DNA of 64,000 nucleotides from Faecalibacterium sp. Its GTDB lineage: Bacteria; Bacillota; Clostridia; Oscillospirales; Ruminococcaceae. The position numbers were made by a program, and so were the translations under genes. Location: positions 1 through 64,000 of the forward strand of contig JALCRP010000010.1 of assembly GCA_022652735.1 (NCBI GenBank), written 5' to 3'. How positions within the stretch are numbered: the first letter of the stretch is position 1; the number at the start of each line of letters is the position of its first letter. Shown piece after piece: positions 26,796 to 35,561 of this stretch. Under the pieces are notes generated by a model. That model made no database searches. It was not told the DNA's origin and saw only the letters and a program-made list of their open reading frames with translations.

Positions 26796-28445
26796 TTATG
26801 CCTGCTCGGCGGCGGCCTTTTTTGCGCTTCTTGCACGGATCACCAGCAGTGTGCCCACCATCAGCACAACGGCGATCACAAGGCTAACCCACACGTTTTG
26901 CACAAACGCCGCAATGCCGTAGCTCACAAAGCTCACGGCGGCCACCGTCATCGCATAGGGCAGCTGGGTGGAAACATGGTTGACGTGATCGCTGTGCGCG
27001 CCCGCCGAGGCCATGATTGTCGTATCCGAGATCGGCGAGCAGTGATCGCCGCAGACAGCGCCGGCGAGGCAGGCTGCGATGCCGATCGTCAGCATCGTCC
27101 CCTGCGGGAACACGTTGCACACAATCGGGATCAGGATGGAGAAGGTGCCCCACGAGGTACCCGTGGCAAACGCCAGCCCTAGCGCCACGAGGAAAATAAT
27201 CATCGGCAAAAAGTATTGAAGCCCGGCCGCGCCGCTTGCCACCAGATCAGCGACAAAAACCTTTGCGCCCAACAGCGCCGTCATGCCCGAAAGCGTCCAT
27301 GCCATCGTCAAAATCAAGATGGCGGCCACCATCGCCTTAAAGCCGGCCGGAATGCACTCCATAAAGCTCTTGAAATCCAAAACGCCGCGCACCATATAAA
27401 ACACAAACGTAAACGCCAGCGCCGTAAAGCTGCCGAACACAAGCGCCGTCGGCGCATCGCAGTTTGCAAAAGCATCCACAAAGCCGGCGCCGGAGAAAAA
27501 TCCGCCCGTGTAGATCATGCCCACCACGCAGCCCGCGATCAGCACCAAAACGGGCACAACCAGATCGGCCACGGTGCCTTTTGTCGAAACGTCCTCGTCG
27601 TCCACATCCCCATACGGGCGGGCCGCCGTTGTAAACAGGTCGCCTTTAGCGGCGTTGTCTTCGTGCCGTTTCATCGGGCCATAATCCATTTTAAGCACGA
27701 TGATCGTCACCATCATGACGATAGTAAGCAGGGCGTAGTAATTATAGGGGATAGCCTGCATGAACATACTAAACCCGTTAATGCCCGAATCGGCCGGCAC
27801 CGAGGAGGATACAGCCGCCGCCCAGCTGGAGATCGGCGCAATGATGCACACGGGCGCGGCCGTGGCGTCGATCAGGTAGGCCAGCTTTGCGCGCGAAATC
27901 TTGTTGCGGTCTGTTACGGGGCGCATCACGCTGCCCACCGTCAGGCAGTTGAAATAATCATCGACGAAGATCAGCACACCCAGCAGCATCGTGGCCAGCT
28001 GTGCGCCCGTGCGCGATTTGATGTGCTTTGAGGCCCAGCGGCCGAACGCGGCGCTGCCGCCGGCTTTGTTCATCACCGCCACAAGGATGCCCAGCAAAAC
28101 CAAAAACACGGTGTTCGAGGCGTTGGCCGCAAGCTTCGGCACCATGCCGTAGGCCGCCTCGGCGCCCTGCGCAAAAAACACGGTGTTCAGCGTCAGCACA
28201 AGGTTGCCGCCCGCATACAGCAGCGCGCCCGTCAAAATGCCCACAAACAGCGAGGAGTACACCTCTTTTGTCAGCAGCGCCAGCACAATGGCGATTACCG
28301 GCGGCAGCAGCGCCCACGCCGTACCAAACACTGCAGGGGTGAAGGTATCCGTGTCCGCCTGCCCCGGCGTGACGGCTGTGCGCCAGCATAAAAACACCAG
28401 CGCCGCAATCGCCGCCGCAAGGATGGCCCAGTTGCGTTTTTTCAT
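26796..28445 (-). CDS. NhaC family transporter, probable lysine transporter
   Basis: 549 residues with about 12 membrane segments of the NhaC/Na+:H+ antiporter superfamily: LIFVDDYFNCLTVGSVMRPVTD, GTSWGTFSILIPI and GAVCGDHCSPISDTTIMAS are the conserved cores. A lysine riboswitch lies in the 5' leader. Riboswitch-linked NhaC proteins are predicted lysine importers, so lysine transport is the favoured function over sodium export. The start at 28445 has GGGAGG 10 nt upstream; longer frames run into the riboswitch terminator. Confidence 0.9.
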   Translation of the reverse strand: MKKRNWAILAAAIAALVFLCWRTAVTPGQADTDTFTPAVFGTAWALLPPVIAIVLALLTKEVYSSLFVGILTGALLYAGGNLVLTLNTVFFAQGAEAAYGMVPKLAANASNTVFLVLLGILVAVMNKAGGSAAFGRWASKHIKSRTGAQLATMLLGVLIFVDDYFNCLTVGSVMRPVTDRNKISRAKLAYLIDATAAPVCIIAPISSWAAAVSSSVPADSGINGFSMFMQAIPYNYYALLTIVMMVTIIVLKMDYGPMKRHEDNAAKGDLFTTAARPYGDVDDEDVSTKGTVADLVVPVLVLIAGCVVGMIYTGGFFSGAGFVDAFANCDAPTALVFGSFTALAFTFVFYMVRGVLDFKSFMECIPAGFKAMVAAILILTMAWTLSGMTALLGAKVFVADLVASGAAGLQYFLPMIIFLVALGLAFATGTSWGTFSILIPIVCNVFPQGTMLTIGIAACLAGAVCGDHCSPISDTTIMASAGAHSDHVNHVSTQLPYAMTVAAVSFVSYGIAAFVQNVWVSLVIAVVLMVGTLLVIRARSAKKAAAEQA

Positions 28446-28473
28446 GTCTCGATTTCCTCCCAAAACATCAAAA

Positions 28474-28506
28474 GAGGCACAGGCCCCTAAAAAGAGCCTG
28501 TGCCTC
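28474..28506 (-). terminator. Riboswitch expression-platform terminator
   Basis: GAGGCACAGGC/GCCTGTGCCTC stem followed on the minus strand by TTTT and further T residues, between the lysine aptamer and the NhaC ribosome binding site. Lysine binding should favour it. Confidence 0.9.
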
Positions 28507-28540
28507 AAAACGTGCACAAAATCGCCCGGCATCTGCCGGC

Positions 28541-28702
28541 AAACAGCTCTCCGCAGGATCTGCGACAGTGAGGCACATTTTTTGTGCCGCACCAGATCCC
28601 GCGCGCCGGCAGGCGGGCAGGTCTTCGGCGGAAGGGCCTTTCCCTGCAGCGGGCTGCCGCCCGGCTTTGCCGCAGGTACTCATCGCTTCCGCGCCTCTGT
28701 TC
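28541..28702 (-). ncRNA. Lysine riboswitch aptamer
   Basis: Minus-strand sequence shows the lysine aptamer core in order: AGAGGCGCGG, GATGAGTA, GGGAAAGG, CCGCCGAAGA, CACTGTCGC and GCGGAGAGCTGT. Closing stem AACAG/CTGTT is present. These match the Thermotoga and Bacillus lysine riboswitches block by block. It is followed by a terminator and the NhaC gene, which fits transcriptional shut-off by lysine. Confidence 0.93.
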
Positions 28703-28714
28703 CTTATGCGGGTA

Positions 28715-28744
28715 AGTATACGCCAGCAAAGTGCAGCCTGTCAA
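28715..28744 (-). promoter_or_regulatory. Promoter of the riboswitch-NhaC transcript
   Basis: Minus-strand TTGACA (28739-28744) and TATACT (28715-28720), 18-bp spacer. The start near 28708 is just upstream of the aptamer. Confidence 0.8.
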
Positions 28745-28768
28745 GGAAAAAGCGAAAACACGCAAAAA

Positions 28769-28792
28769 GGGGGCGGCACGCCGGCCGCCCCC
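28769..28792 (-). terminator. Terminator of PPC-domain gene
   Basis: Nine-bp stem GGGGGCGGC/GCCGCCCCC with a 6-nt loop and T5 on the minus strand, 21 nt past the stop at 28814. Confidence 0.88.
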
Positions 28793-28813
28793 TGAAAATA
28801 CATAGGGGAACTG

Positions 28814-29239
28814 TTATTTTGTAAAATCGTAAAGGTTCAGCCCGGTAACGGCATCTTTTTTGCGGCCGACGCTGCCTTCGAGGCAGGTAATAAAAATCTC
28901 GCACGTCGCGCTGATGCGGGCCTCGTTCAAATGGCCGCCCACTACATGGCCCTCGGCATCGCCGGCGCTCATGTGCAGGTGGAGATAGCATTCGCCGTCC
29001 ATCTCGGAAATATTGCCGTGCAAACTGACGATCTCGTATGCGCCCGCAAAATGGTTTTTGTAGTATTTCTGTTCCGCCACGTTGTATACGCCGACGGTAA
29101 AGTCGTCGACGGCGCCCAGCGCGTTTACCATGCCAAGGCGGACGCCCGCCTTTTGGGCAATCAGCTTCAGCTGGGCCGTAATCTCCTCGCCGCGGTCAAG
29201 CCGGGCAACAATCGTGTTTTCAAAGCGACGGTATTCCAT
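28814..29239 (-). CDS. PPC (DUF296) domain protein
   Basis: 141 residues covering one PPC domain: RLDRGEEITAQLKLIAQKAGV, GMVNALGAVDDFTVGVY, YEIVSLHGNISEMDGECYLHLHMSAGD (in part) and GGHLNEARISATCEIFI. Bacterial members are trimers of unclear role; plant relatives are AT-hook DNA-binding proteins. The His-x-His-Met row may hold a metal. AAGGAGG lies 9 nt before the ATG at 29239. Confidence 0.87.
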   Translation of the reverse strand: MEYRRFENTIVARLDRGEEITAQLKLIAQKAGVRLGMVNALGAVDDFTVGVYNVAEQKYYKNHFAGAYEIVSLHGNISEMDGECYLHLHMSAGDAEGHVVGGHLNEARISATCEIFITCLEGSVGRKKDAVTGLNLYDFTK

Positions 29240-29358
29240 CCTCAAAACCCTCCTTGTATGCTTGTACTTTTTCGATGCCTGCCGCGCTGTGCCAAGCGCA
29301 GGCGGCGCGGCCCCGGCGCAAGTATAACATTTTGGCCCGGCGGCCGCAATCCCGCGCC

Positions 29359-29415
29359 TTGTTTTGCGCAAAAAAGTATCGTATACTAAGTTATGTGCCG
29401 GCGCTTAAGCGCCGG
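29359..29415 (+). promoter_or_regulatory. sufCB promoter with 18-nt palindrome
   Basis: TTGTTT (29359-29364) and TATACT (29382-29387) with a 17-bp spacer. The perfect palindrome CCGGCGCTTAAGCGCCGG (29398-29415) lies just after the predicted start and could be an operator or a 5' RNA hairpin. Confidence 0.65.
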
Positions 29416-29436
29416 GCGGATTTCGGAGGTTCGTTC

Positions 29437-30192
29437 ATGCTCGAATTACAAAATGTCAGCTTTGCCGCCGAAGGCAAAGAAATTCTGCGCGAGGTAAACC
29501 TAAAAATCGACGATCGCTTTGTGGCCATCACCGGCCCGAACGGCGGCGGGAAATCGACGCTTGCTAAGATCATCATGGGCATTGATACGCCCACCGCGGG
29601 CCGCATCCTGCTCGACGGCGAGGACATCACCGCCCTTTCCATCACCGAGCGCGCCAATAAAGGCATCAGCTATGCCTTTCAGCAGCCGGTGCGCTTTAAG
29701 GGGCTGCGGGTGCGCGATCTTTTGGCGCTGGCGGCCGGCAAGGATGCCGACATTGCGGATGCCTGCGCCGTTTTAAGCGAAGTGGGCCTGTGTGCGCGCG
29801 ATTATGTCGACCGCGAGCTGAACGATACCCTTTCCGGGGGCGAGCTGAAGCGCATTGAGATCGCGATGGCCTTGGCCCGCGGCACAAAGCTTACGGTATT
29901 TGACGAGCCGGAGGCCGGGATCGACCTTTGGAGCTTCCAAAACCTGATCCACGTATTTGAGACGATGTATGAAAAAACGCGCGGCAGTATCCTGATTATC
30001 AGCCATCAGGAGCGCATTTTGAACATTGCCGATCAGATCATCTATATCCGCGACGGCCGCATCGAAAAATACGGCCCGCGCGAAGAAGTGCTGCCCGGCC
30101 TTTTGCATGCGGAAAGCGCCGCGGCCTGTAAGGTGCTTACGGACAAGCTTACACCCGGCGATCAGCCGAAGAATCAGGGGGCGAAGGCATAA
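29437..30192 (+). CDS. sufC: Fe-S cluster assembly ATPase SufC (minimal SUF system)
   Basis: 251-residue ABC ATPase: Walker A GPNGGGKST, Q-loop in AFQQPVRFKG, signature LSGGELKRIEIA, Walker B KLTVFDEPEAGID and the H-loop ISHQ. The DEPEAGID Walker B and its SufB partner identify SufC rather than a transporter ATPase. The stop overlaps the ATG of the next gene by one base (TAATG). The start at 29437 has GGAGG upstream. Confidence 0.92.
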   Translation: MLELQNVSFAAEGKEILREVNLKIDDRFVAITGPNGGGKSTLAKIIMGIDTPTAGRILLDGEDITALSITERANKGISYAFQQPVRFKGLRVRDLLALAAGKDADIADACAVLSEVGLCARDYVDRELNDTLSGGELKRIEIAMALARGTKLTVFDEPEAGIDLWSFQNLIHVFETMYEKTRGSILIISHQERILNIADQIIYIRDGRIEKYGPREEVLPGLLHAESAAACKVLTDKLTPGDQPKNQGAKA

Positions 30193-31118
30193 TGGCAGAA
30201 CTGGACGTATTTGAAAAGAATCTTCTGCACGAGATCGCCGACCTTGACGCGCTGCCCGTCGGCGCGTACAACATCCGTGCCAACGGCGGCCTTGCCGCCC
30301 GCAACACAACCGCGCACATCAATATCGTGACGAAAACGGATAAAAGCGGCATCGACATCATCATTGCCCCCGGCACGAAAAACGAAAGTGTGCACATCCC
30401 CGTCGTCATCAGCGAAACGGGCCTGAAGGAATGTGTGTACAATGATTTCTTCGTCGGGGCCGATTGCGATGTGACGATCATCGCGGGCTGCGGCATCCAT
30501 AACTGCGGCGGCCAAGATAGCCAGCATGACGGCATCCACACGTTCCACGTCGGGGCAAACAGCAAAGTGCGCTATGTAGAAAAGCATTACGGCGACGGCA
30601 CGGGCGAGGGTAAGCGCCTGATGAACCCCACCACCGTCGTGTATCTCGAAAAGGGCGCGCAGATGGAGATGGAAACGACGCAGATCGCGGGCATCCACGA
30701 CACGCTGCGCAAAACCAGCGCCACATTGGCCGAAGGCGCCGCGTTCGTCGTGCACGAAAAGATCATGACAACCGGCGAGCAGCATGCCGAGACAGATTTT
30801 TCCGCCGAGATGAACGGCGCAGGCGCCAGCTGCAATATCATCAGCCGCAGCGTCGCCAAAGGCCACAGCCGCCAGCATTTTTCCTCGAACATCGTGGGCA
30901 ATGCGCCCTGCGCGGGCCACTCGGAATGCGATGCGATCATCATGGAGCACGGCTGCGTTTCGGCCAGCCCCCAGCTGACGGCGAACGATCTCGACGCAAG
31001 CCTGATCCACGAGGCCGCGATCGGCAAGATTGCGGGCGAGCAGCTGACAAAGCTGGAGACCCTCGGCCTGACGGAAAAGGAAGCCGAAGAGCAGATTGTT
31101 AACGGATTTTTGAAATAA
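30192..31118 (+). CDS. sufB: SufB/SufD-like scaffold protein (short form)
   Basis: 308 residues, shorter than standard SufB or SufD. The beta-helix core is recognisable (IPVVISETGLKECVYNDFFVG, VEKHYGDG, HSRQHFSSNIVGNAPCAGHSECD in part, LIHEAAIGKI and LTEKEAEEQIVNGFLK). Its C-terminal block is the SufB/D signature. With SufC alone and no SufD, SufS or SufU beside it, this is a two-gene SmsCB-type minimal system, as known in anaerobes and archaea. It builds Fe-S clusters. Confidence 0.88.
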   Translation: MAELDVFEKNLLHEIADLDALPVGAYNIRANGGLAARNTTAHINIVTKTDKSGIDIIIAPGTKNESVHIPVVISETGLKECVYNDFFVGADCDVTIIAGCGIHNCGGQDSQHDGIHTFHVGANSKVRYVEKHYGDGTGEGKRLMNPTTVVYLEKGAQMEMETTQIAGIHDTLRKTSATLAEGAAFVVHEKIMTTGEQHAETDFSAEMNGAGASCNIISRSVAKGHSRQHFSSNIVGNAPCAGHSECDAIIMEHGCVSASPQLTANDLDASLIHEAAIGKIAGEQLTKLETLGLTEKEAEEQIVNGFLK

Positions 31119-31241
31119 TCTCCAAAAGCGCTTGACTTTCCCCCTGCTGGAAGCTGTATGACAAGGGAAAGCGCAGGCGGCGCTTTGCCGCGCGCCGCAC
31201 GTGATTTTATTTTTACGATGCGAAAGGAAGCGTATTTTTCC

Positions 31242-31643
31242 ATGAAAAAGAGAACCGGAATTCTGTTTGCACTGGCCGTTGCGCTGGTTTCATTTGTGCT
31301 CGTTTCGTGCGGGGCAAAGGCGCCCGCTTGGGCGGACGAAGCAAAGTTCAGCGGCCTTGCCGAGGGCGTTGTCGATACCTTCAACGGCGGAGACCTTGAT
31401 GCCGTCGCCACGGCGTTTGGCACACAGGATGTTACCGCGGATATGTTTACGACATCGTATACGACGGTGCAGGGCTACGGCGCGTTCGACAGCTTCGGCG
31501 ATGCCACGTTTACGGGCGGGAAAGACAAATCCGGCACGGAATACGTTACCGTGATTTTGCCCGCGCAGTATGCAAACGGCAAAGCGACGTTTACCGTCAG
31601 CTTTTACGAGGACGGGACGCTCTGCGGCTTTTTTATGAAGTAA
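31242..31643 (+). CDS. Small lipoprotein, DUF3887-like
   Basis: 133 residues. Signal peptide with lipobox LVSC at about 20-23, so it is probably lipid-anchored outside the cell. The mature part (FSGLAEGVVDTFNGGDLDAV..., then a beta-sheet with FTVSFYEDGTLCGFF) resembles the NTF2-like DUF3887 group. Function unknown. The start at 31242 follows AGGAAG by 11 nt. Confidence 0.75.
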   Translation: MKKRTGILFALAVALVSFVLVSCGAKAPAWADEAKFSGLAEGVVDTFNGGDLDAVATAFGTQDVTADMFTTSYTTVQGYGAFDSFGDATFTGGKDKSGTEYVTVILPAQYANGKATFTVSFYEDGTLCGFFMK

Positions 31644-31714
31644 CTTTTTACGAGGCTTTGCGGCCTGCCCCGCAGACCATTTTTCCGGGCAGCGCCGTCA
31701 ACCTTTTCCAGCAC

Positions 31715-31767
31715 AAAAAAATGCGCCTCGCAATGGCTTTCAACAGGCCAAAGCGAGGCGCTTTTTT
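31715..31767. terminator. Bidirectional terminator
   Basis: GCGCCTCGC (31723-31731) with GCGAGGCGC (31753-31761), A run before and T run after. It separates the convergent lipoprotein and PAP2 genes. Confidence 0.9.
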
Positions 31768-32410
31768 ATGCCGCGCGGCGCGGCTTTTTGCGAAAATACA
31801 GAAGAAAATACCACGGAATCACCAGCGCCAGCCCGCATGCCACGTCAATCACGGAATGCTGCTTGGTAAACACGGTAGAGGCGCAGATCAGCGCGGCCCA
31901 TGCCCACGCCACAATTTTCAGCTTCGGGCGTTTTGCGGCAAGTTTGCTTTCGCTGAACGCCAGCGCCATCGCCGCCGAGCTTTGGCAGTGGATAGACGGG
32001 CACACGTTTACGGCAGCGTCGGCGCGCCAAAGCATCTGCATAAGGCGAATGGCCCAGTTATCACGCCCCAGCGCGGCCACATCCGGGCGCAACGCAAGGC
32101 CGTTCGGGAGAAGCATGTACACAATCAGGCAAAACGTCATGCCCGAAAACATCATCAGGCACAATTTACCATAAGCGGCCGTATCCGCCCACCATAGGCT
32201 CGCCGTTACCGCCGCCAACAGCACAAACCAGCTGCAATACGGGATCACGAACCACTCGCAGAAGGGGATAGCGCCATCCAACGGGCACCACAGGATATAT
32301 TTGGCTTTTACGGTAAGATCCAGCGCGAAGAACCACACTAAGTATAAAAGCCAGTAGCTTTGATACCACAAATGCGGCCGCGCCGTCAGCATCTTTTTGA
32401 TCGTTTGCAT
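31766..32410 (-). CDS. PAP2 family membrane phosphatase
   Basis: 214 residues with five to six membrane segments. Motif C2 is PSIHCQSS and motif C3 is KQHSVIDV, with the catalytic histidines; the first motif is reduced to LRP. This fits membrane phosphatidic-acid or undecaprenyl-type phosphatases and inositol-phosphoceramide-synthase-like proteins. Substrate unknown. AAGGAG precedes the ATG. Confidence 0.82.
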   Translation of the reverse strand: MQTIKKMLTARPHLWYQSYWLLYLVWFFALDLTVKAKYILWCPLDGAIPFCEWFVIPYCSWFVLLAAVTASLWWADTAAYGKLCLMMFSGMTFCLIVYMLLPNGLALRPDVAALGRDNWAIRLMQMLWRADAAVNVCPSIHCQSSAAMALAFSESKLAAKRPKLKIVAWAWAALICASTVFTKQHSVIDVACGLALVIPWYFLLYFRKKPRRAA

Positions 32411-32549
32411 GCAGGCAGCTCCTTTTTTGTCGATGGGGCTATTCTAGCACAGGGCCTTGCCCTTGCGCAAGGCGGCCCGGGCGGGTACAATAAAAAAGGG
32501 AAATCGCTTGCGTTTTTCGCGCCGCCCTTTACCCTATAAGGAGAATTGC

Positions 32550-33452
32550 ATGGAGAAGCTTCCGATCCGTCTGATCGCATTTGATCTCGACGGCACCGTT
32601 TTGAATCATGAAAAAATCATCACGCCCCGCACCCACGCCGCGCTGGCTGCCGCCGCAAAAAAAGGCGTCGTTCTGGCGCCCGCCACGGGCCGCACCCTCG
32701 CAAACCTCAGCGTTGTCGAGCAGCTGCCGGGCCTTTTGCCCTATGCGCTGACCTCGAACGGCGCGGCCGTTTGGCAGCTGGGCAGCAGGCCCGAGGCCGC
32801 CGTGCGCAGCCGTTGGGGCGAAAACATCGGTGCCCCGGCAGGCCGGCTTCCGCCGGATTGCCGCTGTGTCGCGCTAAAAGGGCTTTCGGCCCAAAAGGCG
32901 CTGGAAGTGCATGATGTACTGGCGCCTTTTTTGCCCGGCAACCTGAAAGCTTTTCTTGAGGGCCGCAGCGTCAGCGCCCGCCCGAGCTACGATTGGGAGC
33001 AGGCGCACGGCTCGGCGGGTTTCCGCCCGGGGCCGGGGCTTTCCACGGTAGTGGAAAGCTTGCCCGATGCGCTGCGCGCCGAGGATGGCCGCATCGAAAA
33101 GTTTTGCATGTTTTTCCGCGATGAAAAAACGCTTTGCGCGGCGCGCACGGCGCTGGGCCGCATTACGGACATCGAAGTGGTGCAGGGCTCGCCCGACAAC
33201 CTCGAAATCACAGCCCCCGGCGTGGATAAGGGCCTCGGGCTGCGCCGGCTGTGCACGGCGCTGGGCATCCAGCCTGAAGCCGCGCTGGCCATCGGCGACA
33301 GCGAAAACGATTGGGGCATGCTGCGCGTGGCCGGCTATCCCGCCGCGATGGCAAACGCCACGCCCGAAACAAAAGCCCTTGCGCGCTATGTCAGCGCCGC
33401 CGATAACGACCATGACGGCGTGGCCGAGCTGATCGAAGCACTGGTTTTGTAA
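32550..33452 (+). CDS. Cof-type HAD phosphatase
   Basis: 300 residues. Motif I FDLDGTVLN (about 10-18), ATGRTLANL motif II and motif IV GDSENDWGML with an intervening IIB cap domain. Cof/YidA relatives dephosphorylate sugar phosphates or flavin-type nucleotides. The start at 32550 has AAGGAG 8 nt upstream. Confidence 0.88.
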   Translation: MEKLPIRLIAFDLDGTVLNHEKIITPRTHAALAAAAKKGVVLAPATGRTLANLSVVEQLPGLLPYALTSNGAAVWQLGSRPEAAVRSRWGENIGAPAGRLPPDCRCVALKGLSAQKALEVHDVLAPFLPGNLKAFLEGRSVSARPSYDWEQAHGSAGFRPGPGLSTVVESLPDALRAEDGRIEKFCMFFRDEKTLCAARTALGRITDIEVVQGSPDNLEITAPGVDKGLGLRRLCTALGIQPEAALAIGDSENDWGMLRVAGYPAAMANATPETKALARYVSAADNDHDGVAELIEALVL

Positions 33453-33510
33453 GGCGGCCGCGGCAGGAAAATTTTGCTTTTGCCATTCAGCCGCGGCTGG
33501 AATCCATCAA

Positions 33511-33554
33511 AAAACGGGCGCCCGCCGGGGAAAATCCGGCAGACGTCCGTTTTG
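33511..33554. terminator. Bidirectional terminator
   Basis: Outer arms AAAACGG/CCGTTTT with inner stem GCCGG/CCGGC, T-rich on both sides, between convergent HAD and CPBP genes. Confidence 0.75.
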
Positions 33555-33580
33555 TTTTATCCAAAATTTTCGCGTGGCCC

Positions 33581-34597
33581 TTAGGCCTTTTTGCGCGCGG
33601 ATCTTGCCAAGATCACAGCCGCCGTAAGAAACAGCGGCAGCCCGCCGATCACGCTGATCGGCATAGGCCCAAGCATCTGACGGTCGAGATAAGCCGCCGT
33701 CGTCATCATCAGGCCGAAGCTCGCGATCGCGTTAAACGCGCCGTGCGCCAGCGCCGGCGCCCAAATGTTGCCCGCTTTTTCGTAGAAGAAATCCATCAAC
33801 GTGCCCAGCGCCACGCACACGATGCAGAACAGCCCCATGCCGGCCAGCACCATATACCACGGCGCGTTGAAGATGCCAAGGTTATACTCGTATCCCACCA
33901 AAATAATCAGCGGCCAATGCCAGCTGCCCCAAATCAGGCCGCCCACGATGCGGCCCTTTGCCTCGCCGAAGCGCGCTTTCAGCCGCGGGTACATATAGCC
34001 CCGCCAGCCTGCCTCCTCGCCAACGGCAAACAGCATATTAAAGAAAGCACCCAGCAGCGCCTGTACACACCCAATCGCCATATAGGCGGCGGGCGTAAGG
34101 TTCGCCATCGTGGCCGCTGCCGTCGCCGCGCCAAATTTGGCCGTCAAGTACTCGCTGCAAGTGGGGTCGAACGCGGCCGGGAACAAAACAAAAAACAGCC
34201 CCGCGCCCAACAGCGTCAAAAGCGCAGGCGATACCCACGCCAAAAGCCACCAGCCCCAGCGGCCCTTAAAAAGCGGCTTCCACTGTACGCCGGTTTTTTT
34301 GCGGCTGATCCCGCGCGATACGATGCATGCCGCGATCAGCGGCGCAAACATCCCCAGCGAAGAAAAAAGCGTAAATGCGGCCGCGTTGCCGTTCAGCGTC
34401 ATCACGCAGCCGGTAATAAACAGCGCCCATGCGATGCCGAACGCAAAAATCAAATACTTTGAAAGCCCCTTGGAAAGATCCTGCGCCGGGGCGGCGCTTT
34501 GGGCTTCGGCCACGGCCGTTTGCGCCGTGCTGGTTTCTTCTGCCGGGCTTTGTACAGCCTGCGCGGCCGGCTGCGTATCATGCATTTGTTCTGTCAT
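33581..34597 (-). CDS. CPBP family intramembrane protease
   Basis: 338 residues: an Ala/Gln/Glu-rich cytoplasmic N-terminus of about 45 residues, then eight membrane segments. The abortive-infection/CAAX motifs are EEAGWRGYMYPRL, GLIWGSWHWPLI and LAHGAFNAIAS, with the catalytic Glu-Glu, Arg and His residues. Its ATG overlaps the stop of the YbjQ gene as ATGA, so it is translated with it and belongs to the MerR operon. Confidence 0.85.
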   Translation of the reverse strand: MTEQMHDTQPAAQAVQSPAEETSTAQTAVAEAQSAAPAQDLSKGLSKYLIFAFGIAWALFITGCVMTLNGNAAAFTLFSSLGMFAPLIAACIVSRGISRKKTGVQWKPLFKGRWGWWLLAWVSPALLTLLGAGLFFVLFPAAFDPTCSEYLTAKFGAATAAATMANLTPAAYMAIGCVQALLGAFFNMLFAVGEEAGWRGYMYPRLKARFGEAKGRIVGGLIWGSWHWPLIILVGYEYNLGIFNAPWYMVLAGMGLFCIVCVALGTLMDFFYEKAGNIWAPALAHGAFNAIASFGLMMTTAAYLDRQMLGPMPISVIGGLPLFLTAAVILARSARKKA

Positions 34598-34905
34598 ACA
34601 AACTTCACCGCCGTTCCGTAAGCAATTACTTCGGCTGCGCCCTGCATTACGCTTGAGGAAGCATAGCGCATGCACACCACGGCATCCGCCCCCAGCGCCT
34701 CGGCATCTTTTACCATGCGCCCTGTGGCGATCTGGCGCGCCTCTACCAGCATCTCGGCATAATCCTTGATCTCGCCGCCCACCAACGTGCGGAACCCGGC
34801 GAGCAGATCATGCCCAAAATTTTTCGATTGCACCGTGCTGCCGCGCACGACGCCCAAAACCTCGAATCGCTTACCCGGGATGTCATTAGTAGTTACGATA
34901 AGCAT
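34594..34905 (-). CDS. YbjQ (UPF0145) family protein
   Basis: 103 residues, complete YbjQ fold: GKRFEVLGVVRGSTVQSKN, EMLVEARQIATGRMVKDAEALGAD in part, and VCMRYASSSVMQGAAEVIAYGTAV. Members form pentamers and are sometimes labelled heavy-metal-binding. It starts within the MerR gene (20-nt overlap) with AAGGAGG upstream. Confidence 0.9.
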   Translation of the reverse strand: MLIVTTNDIPGKRFEVLGVVRGSTVQSKNFGHDLLAGFRTLVGGEIKDYAEMLVEARQIATGRMVKDAEALGADAVVCMRYASSSVMQGAAEVIAYGTAVKFV

Positions 34906-35536
34906 CTTCTTCTCCTCCTTGAATCTCCTTAAAGCGCTGATACAGCACCACCAGCACACAGATAATACAGATTGCCGGAATCCCGATCAGCAAAGCCACC
35001 AGCGGCGCCGGCGGCGCACCGGCCGGGTCCTCCATGCAAGCCCATACGACAAAGGCGATTATAAACGCCATCATCGCAATAAAGATACCTGCCCCAAGCA
35101 CAGCGCCCTGATAGCGCTGCGTTTTGCGGTCCACTTTCTGCACATTCACAAATCTTACCCCCTGACGTTCTCTTTTTTCAAGAGTATTCAGCGCTTCGGA
35201 TACATCAAGGTCGTCCATGCTCGGCTTTTCGCCCAACACCCGGCAGAACTCCATCGCCTCGGCAAGGCTGCTCTGGCGCACTTGCAGCTCCTGCATATGG
35301 CGCCGCATGCCGTCCGAAAGGCTTAGCTGCCCATCCAGCATCTGCCGGATCTCAGCCAGAGGCACATCCAGCTTTCGTAAAAGCTTGATGCGCTGAAGCC
35401 GCTCGACATCCTGCGGAGCATAATCCCGGTAGCCGTTGCCGGCATCCCGCCGCGGCTGCAGCAGGCCCTCCTCCTCATAAAACCGGATGTTTTTTTTGGT
35501 AATGCCTACCGCAGCTTCGACCTCGTTGATCTTCAT
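34886..35536 (-). CDS. MerR family regulator with C-terminal membrane segments
   Basis: 216 residues. The N-terminal MerR domain (1-70: INEVEAAVGITKKNIRFYEEEGLLQPRRDAGNGYR in part, VERLQRIKLLRKLDVPLAEIRQ) and a coiled-coil are followed by two membrane segments (about 135-160 and 175-200). A DNA-binding protein held in the membrane is unusual in this family. The effector-binding pocket is replaced by these segments. It leads the operon MerR-YbjQ-CPBP. The ATG at 35536 has AAGGAGG 9 nt upstream. Confidence 0.87.
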   Translation of the reverse strand: MKINEVEAAVGITKKNIRFYEEEGLLQPRRDAGNGYRDYAPQDVERLQRIKLLRKLDVPLAEIRQMLDGQLSLSDGMRRHMQELQVRQSSLAEAMEFCRVLGEKPSMDDLDVSEALNTLEKRERQGVRFVNVQKVDRKTQRYQGAVLGAGIFIAMMAFIIAFVVWACMEDPAGAPPAPLVALLIGIPAICIICVLVVLYQRFKEIQGGEEDAYRNY

Positions 35537-35561
35537 CGCCGCAATCCTCCTTGCGAAAAAC

